Assembly (NCBI RefSeq): GCF_020829445.1
Contig: NZ_JAIVFV010000058.1
Span: 1-39,063 of the forward strand
Direction: 5' to 3'
Length of the DNA stretch: 39,063 bases
Origin: Nostoc sp. CHAB 5836
GTDB taxonomy: Bacteria > Cyanobacteriota > Cyanobacteriia > Cyanobacteriales > Nostocaceae
The stretch's first letter is position 1. Every line of letters starts with the position of its first letter. Under the pieces are notes generated by a model. The model ran no database searches. It was not told the DNA's origin and was given only the letters and a program-made list of their open reading frames with translations. Of the stretch, positions 32,444 to 39,063 are shown piece after piece. The position numbers and the translations under genes were made by a program.

Positions 32444-32896
32444 GACAAACAGGAAGGCGATCACATCTTGGTTGGGTTGAGTGCGATCGCTCGTAGGTTG
32501 GGTTGAGGCACGAAACCCAACAAACCCCACAAACCCAAAGATTAGGAGATAACAGAGGATTATGCGAGAATCAACTTAACACCCTGTTGTGTTTCCTTCG
32601 TCAAGCCAGCCTACAAATAATGCAATTATAATTCGTAACTGCGATCGCACTAAAAAATAGGATCTCATCTCCCCACAAAAAAGCGATGTCTACGACGGGC
32701 TATGACGCTCGTTGCGCGGTATCGTCTCCCTTTGGGAGAAGACTCGCTTTGCGCGTCGCTTACGGCCTCGCACTTCTGAAAGTAAAAGGTGATCATCTTT
32801 CCTCAGCTTTTAAAAGGATTAAAAAATGCCTTGATTTAACAACGGTATTGGTAGGCGCGTTAGCTTAAACTAATTGAGGAGCAAAAATTCAGCCTT
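32444..32896. other. Repeat-rich gene-free stretch
   Basis: 453 bp. It holds the inverted repeat GTTGGGTT / AACCCAAC at 32497-32521 (a common Nostoc repeat context with GAGGCACGAAACCC), HIP1 sites, and an inverted copy of the CTACGACGGGC repeat near 32666-32708 fused to TATGACGCTCGTTGCGC. A 60-codon frame inside that repeat is not a gene. The promoter of the next gene should lie near 32800-32890. Confidence 0.55.
32666..32708 (-). repeat. CGTCGTAGACATCGC repeat, inverted copy
   Basis: AGCGATGTCTACGACGGGCT is the reverse complement of the repeat seen around the toxin-antitoxin genes, with the CATCTCCCC flank as in the other copies. Confidence 0.65.
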
Positions 32897-34018
32897 ATGT
32901 ACGACTGCATCATCGTCGGCGCTGGGCCAGCTGGTGGAACAGCTGCATATCATTTAGCCAAGCAGGGCCGCTCAGTATTAGTGTTAGAAAAAGAATCCCT
33001 GCCAAGATATAAGCCCTGTGGTGGTGGTGTATCTCCAGCGATCGCTCAATGGTTTGACTTTGATTTTAGCCCAGCGATTTCTGTAAAAGCCGACTCCCTT
33101 CGTTTTACTTGGAATTTGGGCGACCCCGTAGAAGCAAAAATCGCCACAAAAGAACCAGTTTGGATGGTGCGACGAGATATTTTTGACCATTTCTTAGTGC
33201 AACAAGGACAGAAGCAAGGGGCTGAACTACGAGATCATACGGAAGTAACGGGTATTGAGTTTCAAAGCGACTATTGGCAAGTTAACACAGCCAATGGCCC
33301 AGTTACAGGTCGCTACTTAATCGCGGCTGATGGTGCCAAAGGCCCAATGGCAAAATGGCTAGGCTTTAAAGACCGTAAACGTCGTTTAGCAGCAGCTTTA
33401 GAAGCAGAAGTTACTGCAAATGTCAAGGATACATCTACAATTCACTTCGAGTTTGGCTTAGTGAAAAATGGCTACATTTGGAACTTCCCAAAAGCTGATG
33501 GTTATTCCCTTGGTGTCGGTACATTTATCGGCGGCGAACCCCAGGATTTTAAGAAGATTTTAGATGAGTACGCGCGATCGTTTAATCTAGATATCAAAAC
33601 TAGCAAGCAATATGGTTATCCCCTTTGCTTGTGGAATGGCAACCAAAAGTTGCATACCCAAAATGCGGTTTTGGCTGGGGAAGCTGCTTGTGTAGTTGAT
33701 CCAATGACAGCAGAAGGCATTCGTCCATCAATTTTTAGCGGTTTGATTGCAGCAGGAGCCATTAATGAGGCTCTTTCTGGTGATACGAACGCTTTAGAAA
33801 AATATAGCGAAGCCATTAATGGACAGTGGGGTACTGAAATGGCTTGGGCGCAAAAATTAGGTGGAGCATTCTATCGGTTTCCTGGCATTGGCTACAAAGT
33901 TGGTGTTAAGCGCCCCTCTGGTGCCAAAATTATGGGTAAGATTATGTGTGGAGAACTGCGCTATAGCGATGTTGCTGGTCGCGCCCTCAAGCGTTTAATT
34001 CCTGGTTTTGGAGGTTAA
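32897..34018 (+). CDS. Geranylgeranyl reductase family flavoprotein
   Basis: 373 residues. N-terminal FAD-binding Rossmann motif IIVGAGPAGGTAAYHLAKQG, then the family motif PRYKPCGGGVSPAI, the mid-protein YLIAADGAKGPMAKWLGF and the second FAD contact VLAGEAACVVDPMTAEGIR. The layout is that of the geranylgeranyl reductase/ChlP superfamily, but it is shorter than cyanobacterial ChlP (about 405 residues) and has a different N-terminus, so it is probably a paralogue that reduces double bonds in prenyl chains or related lipids. It ends in a clear hairpin terminator. Confidence 0.85.
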   Translation: MYDCIIVGAGPAGGTAAYHLAKQGRSVLVLEKESLPRYKPCGGGVSPAIAQWFDFDFSPAISVKADSLRFTWNLGDPVEAKIATKEPVWMVRRDIFDHFLVQQGQKQGAELRDHTEVTGIEFQSDYWQVNTANGPVTGRYLIAADGAKGPMAKWLGFKDRKRRLAAALEAEVTANVKDTSTIHFEFGLVKNGYIWNFPKADGYSLGVGTFIGGEPQDFKKILDEYARSFNLDIKTSKQYGYPLCLWNGNQKLHTQNAVLAGEAACVVDPMTAEGIRPSIFSGLIAAGAINEALSGDTNALEKYSEAINGQWGTEMAWAQKLGGAFYRFPGIGYKVGVKRPSGAKIMGKIMCGELRYSDVAGRALKRLIPGFGG

Positions 34019-34025
34019 TTAACCA

Positions 34026-34049
34026 AACAAGTTGCTTGAGCAACTTGTT
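34026..34049 (+). terminator. Hairpin after the reductase gene
   Basis: AACAAGTTGC and GCAACTTGTT form a perfect 10-bp stem around TTGA, starting 8 bp after the stop. The T run is short. Confidence 0.55.
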
Positions 34050-34094
34050 AAAGGTAGGCAAACTTCCACCACTGTGTAATAGGCATTTCTGAAT

Positions 34095-34520
34095 ATGGCA
34101 ATTTACTTGACAAAACGGCTATTTGTGTTCGCTAATATTCTTGCTCTTGTCCTCTTCATACCGGGAATTGCCTTCGCTGCACCCGTTCAAACCAATATTA
34201 CTTCTGGTGTTATTTTCGCCCAGACTACCAAAACTGCAAGCTACTCCACCTCGTCGGAGATGAACTTGACTCCTTTACAACGCCAAGAACTCCAATCTGT
34301 GCGTCAGAGAAGAAACAGGGAAATTGCGGCTCTGTTAAACTCAGCCCAGCGTGCCCAACTGACTCACCACCTCCGGGCTGGTAATAATATCAATCAAGGG
34401 CTAGAAAAACTGAATTTACAACCAGAACAGGAAGATTTGGTAAAGGCGATCGTGCAATTTACTAACTTGAAAATGAAAGCTATTTCATCTAGACATCTGC
34501 TAAAAACAGGACAGACATAA
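34095..34520 (+). CDS. Small exported protein, Spy/CpxP-like
   Basis: 141 residues. A basic start (MAIYLTKRLF) and a hydrophobic stretch to PGIAFAAPVQ form a signal peptide with cleavage after about residue 28. The mature part is helical and Gln/Arg-rich: LTPLQRQELQSVRQRRNREI, LLNSAQRAQLTHHLRAG, LNLQPEQEDLVKAIVQF. The LTxxQ pattern (LTPLQ, LQPEQ) is typical of Spy/CpxP periplasmic proteins that respond to envelope stress. I assign this only by pattern. Confidence 0.65.
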   Translation: MAIYLTKRLFVFANILALVLFIPGIAFAAPVQTNITSGVIFAQTTKTASYSTSSEMNLTPLQRQELQSVRQRRNREIAALLNSAQRAQLTHHLRAGNNINQGLEKLNLQPEQEDLVKAIVQFTNLKMKAISSRHLLKTGQT

Positions 34521-34536
34521 AATGCGATCGCTAAAC

Positions 34537-35094
34537 TTATGGAAACAGTTGACTAATCTGGACTTCAATTTCTGGAAATGTAATCAAGGATAACATTGCA
34601 TCCTCCTGCAAAATAAATTCAAGATTGTAGCCTTCCAAACCCGGTTCGCGGAAAACATAAACCTGACGCTGATTCACATCCAAAATCCAGTAGTCAGCAA
34701 TTGCGGACATAGCATATAAAGGCGCTTTTTGTTTACGATCTGTATCTAGTGTTGTATCTGCTACCTCAATGAGTAAAAAGATTTCATTCGGTGCAGGATG
34801 GCGATCAATGTACTTTCTTGCATCAATCTGGACAACAGCGATATCTGGCTCCGGTTCCGAATATTGGCTTAACTGAATGGGATCTTGTACTCGAACTAGA
34901 GCAACTTCTGCTAGCAGCCGCTTCAGATAGTCGGACGCGCACAGTGTTGTTGCTGCATGGGGAGGACTTTTGGCACTCATCGGGATAACTTGCCCTTCTA
35001 TCAGTTCCACCCGTTCATCATCTGTGATAATACCTGTCTCAAGCATCCGGTGATATTCGTCTACATTCCACAAGCGCACTCTGGTTTGTGTCAT
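34537..35094 (-). CDS. Uma2 family (DUF820) protein
   Basis: 185 residues with the complete Uma2 layout: YHRMLETGIITDDERVELIE at the N-terminus, the Asp in SEPEPDIAVVQID, the Glu in FLLIEVADTTL, the Lys in TDRKQKAPLYA and the DYWILDVNQRQVYVFREP strand-strand pair. The putative PD-(D/E)XK residues are therefore kept. No partner gene; it is convergent with the exported protein gene. Confidence 0.88.
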   Translation of the reverse strand: MTQTRVRLWNVDEYHRMLETGIITDDERVELIEGQVIPMSAKSPPHAATTLCASDYLKRLLAEVALVRVQDPIQLSQYSEPEPDIAVVQIDARKYIDRHPAPNEIFLLIEVADTTLDTDRKQKAPLYAMSAIADYWILDVNQRQVYVFREPGLEGYNLEFILQEDAMLSLITFPEIEVQISQLFP

Positions 35095-35224
35095 TGTATA
35101 TTTCCTTTAGCAATGCCTCCGGAGGGCTACGCCTACGCACGCGCCCTCAAGGACAAATATCTATCTCTACACTGTAAACTTTCGCAGCATCTATAATTAA
35201 TCTTGCCCTATTTAGTTCGTTACC

Positions 35225-36910
35225 ATGTCGGAAGAAGATATCCGAGCCGCGAGGCTGGAGAAAGTAGAACAACTCAAGCAGCTAGGGACTAACCCTTACG
35301 CTTATCGTTGGGAATCTACCCATCATGCAGCGCAGTTGCAAGAACAATTTGCCGATTTATCCAGTGGTGAAGAAGTTGATTTAGAAGTTGCTATAGCCGG
35401 TCGCATTATGGCGCGTCGCGTTTTCGGTAAGTTGGCTTTCTTCACCTTGCAAGATGAAACCGGTACAATTCAGCTTTATCTGGATAAAAATCGCATCCAA
35501 GAAGGTATGGCAGATATTGATGCTGATGCCTTCAATCACTTAAAACAACTTACAGATGCAGGTGACATTTTAGGAGCCAAAGGTACTATTAAACGGACTG
35601 AAAAGGGCGAGTTATCTGTCTACGTTAAACAATATACTATCCTCACCAAATCCCTGTTACCCCTACCCGACAAGTGGCATGGATTAACGGATGTTGCCAA
35701 GCGCTACCGTCAGCGTTATGTTGACTTGATTGTTAACCCCGAAGTGCGACAAACTTTTCGCCGCCGCGCCCAAATTACTGCTGGTATTCGCCGTTATTTA
35801 GAAGAACGGGATTTTCTGGAAATTGAAACACCAGTTTTGCAAAGTGAAGCTGGGGGTGCAGATGCACGTCCATTTATCACCTACCACAACACTTTAGAAA
35901 TGGAGTTGTATCTGCGAATTGCCACAGAACTTCATCTCAAACGGTTGATTGTAGGTGGTTTTGAAAAGGTGTTTGAATTGGGGCGAATTTTCCGCAATGA
36001 GGGAATTTCGACTCGCCATAATCCCGAATTTACGACGATTGAAGTTTACCAAGCTTACGCCGACTACAATGATATGATGGCGTTGACAGAAGGGATTATT
36101 ACTACTGTCGCTCAAGAGGTACTCGGCACATTGGAAATTACCTACCAAGGGGAAGCTATAGATTTAACACCACCTTGGCGGCGGGTGACAATGCACGATT
36201 TAGTTCAAGAATTTGCAGGCTTAGATTTTAATTCGTTCCAAAGTTTGGAAGAAGCAAAAACAGCAAGTAAAAATGCTGGTATTCCTGGTATAGATGAAGC
36301 CCAATCAATTGGTAAGTTACTAAATTTGGCGTTTGAAGAGAAGGTAGAAGCCAATTTAATTCAACCTACCTTTGTAATTGATTACCCTGTAGAAATTTCG
36401 CCCTTAGCAAAACCGCACCGTTCTCAACCTGGTTTGGTGGAAAGATTTGAGTTATTTATAGTCGGGCGAGAAACTGGGAATAGCTTCTCAGAACTTACCG
36501 ATCCCATCGATCAAAGAGAACGCTTAGAAGCACAAGCTGAAAGAAAAGCTGCTGGCGACTTAGAAGCCCAAGGTGTAGATGAGGACTTTCTGACAGCTTT
36601 GGAATATGGGATGCCGCCTACAGGTGGTTTAGGGATTGGGATTGATCGGTTGGTGATGTTATTAACTGATTGTGCCAGTATTCGGGATGCGATCGCCTTC
36701 CCCTTACTCAAGCCTCCCAGCAGCCTGATTAAAGAATTTCGTTATGATCCAACAACGCAAACATTAACTATTGAATTTGACAATGGAAGTGTTTATGAGT
36801 ATTTCAAAGTACCCCTGAGTGTAAAGGAAGCCTTAGAAAATGCACCATCTGATGGTCAATACTTTAACAAGTTTATTAAAGGGAAATTTAAGTTTGAACA
36901 ACTGAGTTGA
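35225..36910 (+). CDS. lysS: Lysyl-tRNA synthetase, class II, with C-terminal KTSC domain
   Basis: 561 residues. OB-fold anticodon-binding domain at about 55-150 ([20 protein letters not shown]). Class II core: motif 1 in [18 protein letters not shown], motif 2 in [20 protein letters not shown], motif 3 in [12 protein letters not shown] near 473. The last 60 residues ([43 protein letters not shown]) form a KTSC domain, a module with a Y-x-Y motif known from the end of some LysRS proteins and as a free-standing protein; its role is unknown. The enzyme charges tRNA-Lys. Confidence 0.96.
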   Translation: MSEEDIRAARLEKVEQLKQLGTNPYAYRWESTHHAAQLQEQFADLSSGEEVDLEVAIAGRIMARRVFGKLAFFTLQDETGTIQLYLDKNRIQEGMADIDADAFNHLKQLTDAGDILGAKGTIKRTEKGELSVYVKQYTILTKSLLPLPDKWHGLTDVAKRYRQRYVDLIVNPEVRQTFRRRAQITAGIRRYLEERDFLEIETPVLQSEAGGADARPFITYHNTLEMELYLRIATELHLKRLIVGGFEKVFELGRIFRNEGISTRHNPEFTTIEVYQAYADYNDMMALTEGIITTVAQEVLGTLEITYQGEAIDLTPPWRRVTMHDLVQEFAGLDFNSFQSLEEAKTASKNAGIPGIDEAQSIGKLLNLAFEEKVEANLIQPTFVIDYPVEISPLAKPHRSQPGLVERFELFIVGRETGNSFSELTDPIDQRERLEAQAERKAAGDLEAQGVDEDFLTALEYGMPPTGGLGIGIDRLVMLLTDCASIRDAIAFPLLKPPSSLIKEFRYDPTTQTLTIEFDNGSVYEYFKVPLSVKEALENAPSDGQYFNKFIKGKFKFEQLS

Positions 36911-36920
36911 GTTAGTAGAG

Positions 36921-36950
36921 TTGACCCTCCCACGGCTTGCAGCCGTGGGA
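36921..36950 (-). other. IS200/IS605-like right-end hairpin (possible omega-RNA end remnant)
   Basis: TCCCACGGCT (36928-36937) and AGCCGTGGGA (36941-36950) form a 10-bp stem around TGC. Read on the minus strand the hairpin is followed by GGGTCAA, the type of 3' boundary seen in IS605-family elements, where the TnpB guide RNA ends at ...GTCAA or ...TTCAA. No tnpA or tnpB gene remains. It may serve as the lysS terminator now. Confidence 0.45.
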
Positions 36951-37098
36951 TTCTCCTTTCAACCAGTCAACTTGTCTAGAGGAGTTTCCCCAGCTAGTAA
37001 TTCGCCAATCAAACTTTGCCTAGTGAGGTGTAGGTTATAAGCATCTATGCTCTTAAACCAATGGTGAATACTCCTGATTCACGATGGCTGAAACTCCT

Positions 37099-37255
37099 GT
37101 TTTTAACGTGAGTTCGACAAGTATTATTTGACCTCTCCCCCAACCCCTCTCCGACACGGAGAGGGGAGCAAAAGCTGAATTTTTCGTTGCTCCTCCCTCT
37201 CCGAAACGGACAGGGAGGCTGGGAGGGAGAGGTTCGTCGAACTCACGTTGTTTTT
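37099..37255. mobile_element. MITE family 3 element with 6-bp target duplication
   Basis: AACGTGAGTTCGAC (37105-37118) and GTCGAACTCACGTT (37236-37249) are perfect 14-bp inverted repeats enclosing 145 bp. GTTTTT flanks both sides directly (37099-37104 and 37250-37255). The interior holds the hairpins CCCCTCTCC-GACAC-GGAGAGGGG and CTCCCTCTCC/GGAGGG. No gene. Confidence 0.82.
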
Positions 37256-37323
37256 ACGTGATCAAAAATTTGTGGAGAACTCAATACTGCTCGGTTAGGA
37301 CAAATCAACTGATATCCAATCCC

Positions 37324-37352
37324 GTAGAGACGTTGCAGTGCAACGTCTCTAC
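37324..37352. repeat. 29-bp palindrome GTAGAGACGTTGCA-G-TGCAACGTCTCTAC
   Basis: Perfect 14-bp arms around one G. The core GACGTNGCAGTGCNACGTC is shared with the palindrome at 12385-12413, and the GTAGAGACG outer part with the palindrome split by MITE A. Confidence 0.75.
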
Positions 37353-37420
37353 ACACTAAAATTATGACGAAAAATTCTTAACCGACGAGTATTGGTGGAG
37401 AACTTGTTTTAGCTGTTTCT

Positions 37421-37984
37421 CTAACTGCTCATTTTTAGCCAACCAAACACCTGAGCTACAGTTAACTCCAAGTTGATCCCGGCTAACACTGGCAAACGCT
37501 CATCACCCTGCAAAAGTTCTGGTTGTTGATTTGGACGGAAGACCAAAATGGAACGATCTTCTGGGTCTATCAACCAACCTAATTGGCAACCATGATCTAA
37601 GCAATAGAGAATATTGCCTGTGACTCGATTTGAACTTTGTTCGGGAGACAGAATTTCAATTGTCCAGTCTGGAGAAAGCAAAAAATCATTCGGTGCTTCC
37701 CCATCAACAGCAAAGGGAATACGCGACCAGTTGAAAACCGCTACATCAGGTACTATTGAACGGATACCAAAACTACAGCGCAGTTCTGGAAAGGCATAAG
37801 CAATATGCACGCTTTCGGCAACATCATTAATACTGTTGCACAGCCTTAACTGTAATCGACTATGCTTCCCTTTCGGCATTGGCTTCTGAATAATCTCACC
37901 ATTAATGTAAATGCTTGCAGGTTTTGTTTCTGGTAGCTTAAGAAACTCCTCCAGAGTCAGGGATTGGGTAATTACCGTAGACAT
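37421..37984 (-). CDS. Uma2 family (DUF820) protein
   Basis: 187 residues. Typical parts: TLEEFLKLPETKPASIYING, a middle strand RCSFGIRSIVPDVAVFNWSR carrying the conserved Asp, DWTIEILSPEQSSNR with the Glu, and GWLIDPEDRSILVFRPNQQP. The usual Lys after the Glu motif is not clear here (NRVTGNILYCLDHG), so the nuclease site may be altered compared with the other two Uma2 proteins in the window. No partner gene is visible. Confidence 0.85.
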   Translation of the reverse strand: MSTVITQSLTLEEFLKLPETKPASIYINGEIIQKPMPKGKHSRLQLRLCNSINDVAESVHIAYAFPELRCSFGIRSIVPDVAVFNWSRIPFAVDGEAPNDFLLSPDWTIEILSPEQSSNRVTGNILYCLDHGCQLGWLIDPEDRSILVFRPNQQPELLQGDERLPVLAGINLELTVAQVFGWLKMSS

Positions 37985-38107
37985 GGCTCCCGAAGAAAAG
38001 CAAAGGGGATATGTTTTAGTCTAGCAGTACCGTAGTCTCAAAAACAGTTTCTACTTCTGGCTACCGCCACAACCGCTTGCACACCAGTTAACAAGGCCAA
38101 AAAAGCT

Positions 38108-38302
38108 ATGACCGCAAAATGGCTAACACCAGAACAGGCCATTGTCAAAGCCAACCTCACTGTTACATCTGAAACTTTAAAATCTTACATTTCAGAACAA
38201 CACGGAAAAACCACTGCCCAAGAACAATTCCAAGCTTTAGGATTGCTGTTTGACAGGGAACGCTTGCGTACAGGTAAAGCTAACTTTTTGCAACATTTCT
38301 GA
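38108..38302 (+). pseudogene. Small protein or remnant, possibly PRTRC-related
   Basis: 64 codons from an ATG; the frame is open further upstream and reads TTACTPVNKAKKA before it. LTPEQAIVKANLTVTSETLK and QEQFQALGLLFDRERLRTGK form a helical protein. Its position 340 bp before a ThiF-type fragment suggests a remnant of a PRTRC (ParB-related, ThiF-related) cassette, but I cannot place it firmly in a family. Confidence 0.4.
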
Positions 38303-38638
38303 AATCCTTACGGCATAAGGATATTGATGAAAAATCGGCTAAATGGAAAAACGCCGAAACCTCTGCTATTAAAGGATTCTTATACTTTAGATGCGTTTGC
38401 TTTGATATTAGGAACTATCGTAAACTTATCGATTGCAGTACAGTTATCAAAATTTGCAGCAAGAGATATTCGGTAGTACTCAGTTGACTTTTGAGATGTG
38501 TTTGGTAGAATTTAGGTAACATTATCAATCTTATTGGTCTTCTTGACAAAACTAGACCTATCTTTTTCTACCATAAATTGCTGCATCCTTTACCTCATAA
38601 GCTTTTTAGCTTATTTCGTCGCCCCGTCAGCAGGTTAA
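38303..38638. other. Degenerate stretch between two remnants
   Basis: 336 bp. A 49-codon frame (38327-38476, MKNRLNGKTPKPLLLKDS then a hydrophobic LDAFALILGTIVNLSIAVQL) is present but has no clear ribosome-binding site. The rest has stops in all frames. Probably decayed DNA of the same cassette. Confidence 0.4.
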
Positions 38639-38893
38639 GGTAAATGCACTTTAGGTAGAGTTCTTTCTCAGCAAGGTAAACAGGTGAAACTCTACTTTGT
38701 TGACCCCGATCGCGTTGAGTCAGCTAACGTTTTTTGCCAGTGCTTGTGTGATGCAGAAATCGGACTCAACAAAGCCAAAACCCTGGCGCTGCGCTACTCC
38801 TTGGCTTGGAAGATGGAAGTTACAGCGATCGCTCAACCTTTCCAACCCGAATGGATTGTCCCCAGTTACAATACCCTGATTGTTGTCACATAA
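38639..38893 (+). pseudogene. ThiF/E1-like (PRTRC-type) fragment, 5' truncated
   Basis: Open from 38639 after a stop, reading KCTLGRVLSQQGKQVKLYFV then DPDRVESANVFCQCLCDAEI and GLNKAKTLALRYSLAWKMEV. This matches the part of a ThiF-type adenylating fold after the glycine-rich nucleotide loop: the strand LYFVDPDRVE followed by N-x-x-x-Q and GLNKA. The G-x-G-G-T-G loop is missing or broken upstream, and the protein ends early at LIVVT. PRTRC-system ThiF proteins share this DPDRVE pattern. A non-functional remnant is most likely. Confidence 0.65.
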
Positions 38894-38937
38894 CTTTACA
38901 GTGACAGGACTTACGCAAACCAGCCCGTAAAGCTAAT

Positions 38938-38954
38938 AACCCAAGTTGCGGGTT
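38938..38954. repeat. Dispersed repeat AACCCAAGTTGCGGGTT, copy 2 (inverted)
   Basis: Reverse complement of the copy at 14339-14355. It lies after the ThiF fragment. Confidence 0.6.
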
Positions 38955-39009
38955 ATCGACTGATGCGTGCTTGTCACCCCTCAATTTATGCGATCGCGTA
39001 CAACAAAGT

Positions 39010-39035
39010 GGCGGTGACCTTACGCGTCACCGCAC
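39010..39035. repeat. Hairpin GCGGTGAC / GTCACCGC
   Basis: GCGGTGAC near 39012 and GTCACCGC near 39027 can pair around CTTACGC at the end of the window. Position counted by eye. Confidence 0.4.
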
Positions 39036-39063
39036 CTGAGAGTTGATTGAGCATTCATTTACT

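Larger units (their letters stand above)
36911..37420. other. Gene-free stretch with IS605-like end, MITE and palindrome
   Basis: 510 bp after lysS. It holds an IS200/IS605-type hairpin (36928-36950), a 145-bp MITE-like element with target duplication (37099-37255) and a 29-bp palindrome (37324-37352). On the minus strand 36965-37015 reads ELLAGETPLDKLTG before a stop, which may be the end of a decayed tnpB. Confidence 0.55.

Noticed and set aside
32686..32868. 60-codon frame MSTTGYDAR...
   Set aside because: It is made of the CTACGACGGGC repeat and following low-complexity repeat sequence; not conserved-looking.
38684..38879. Two overlapping plus-strand frames at the ThiF remnant
   Set aside because: Only the frame with LYFVDPDRVE has family features; the other (from 38697) is a shadow.
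1..39063. tRNA or rRNA genes
   Set aside because: No T-arm (GGTTCGAATC-like) with matching acceptor stem and no rRNA-like sequence was noticed on either strand; a covariance search would settle it.

Overview
The window comes from a filamentous, probably heterocyst-forming cyanobacterium of the Nostoc/Anabaena type. The evidence is the dense scatter of the HIP1 octamer GCGATCGC, heptanucleotide STRR arrays, XisH/XisI homologues, three Uma2 (DUF820) genes, and the gene order phoH - KH protein - rpsP - ffh, which I recall from cyanobacterial genomes. Most regions read as ordinary chromosome. Several parts are heavily seeded with small mobile or repetitive elements. Coordinates of short elements were counted by eye.

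Region 1 (1-10.8 kb): three large co-directional genes for surface proteins. The first is an outer-membrane beta-barrel protein with Ig-like domains, whose 5' end is broken by a frameshift at a C-rich 9-bp tandem repeat. Two exported DUF11-repeat proteins follow and share a C-terminal module of about 200 residues. Region 2 (10.8-16 kb): a DUF1350 hydrolase-like protein, a Uma2 protein, an IS982-type transposase with an internal stop, an OmpA-domain remnant and a membrane protein of unknown function.

Region 3 (16.2-20.7 kb, minus strand): a small conserved protein, phoH, a KH-domain RNA-binding protein, rpsP and ffh, a translation/protein-targeting block. Region 4 (21.2-24.6 kb): a toxin-antitoxin-like island with a truncated hicA and hicB, two PIN toxins with their antitoxins, and xisH (frameshifted) with xisI. 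Region 5 (25-31 kb): the pyrH-frr operon, a thioredoxin-like protein, an alpha/beta hydrolase, small membrane and DNA-binding proteins, a phytol kinase-like protein and yidD.

Region 6 (31-39 kb): ychF, a DUF4157 fragment, a geranylgeranyl-reductase-family flavoprotein, a small secreted protein, two Uma2 genes, lysS with a C-terminal KTSC domain, and at the right edge remnants that include a ThiF-type fragment.

The most informative non-coding content is a family of six 131-bp (one 117-bp) inverted-repeat elements that look like MITEs with TA target sites; one sits in the centre of an older palindrome. Two further MITE-like families show clear target-site duplications (10 bp and 6 bp). No tRNA, rRNA or CRISPR array was seen.
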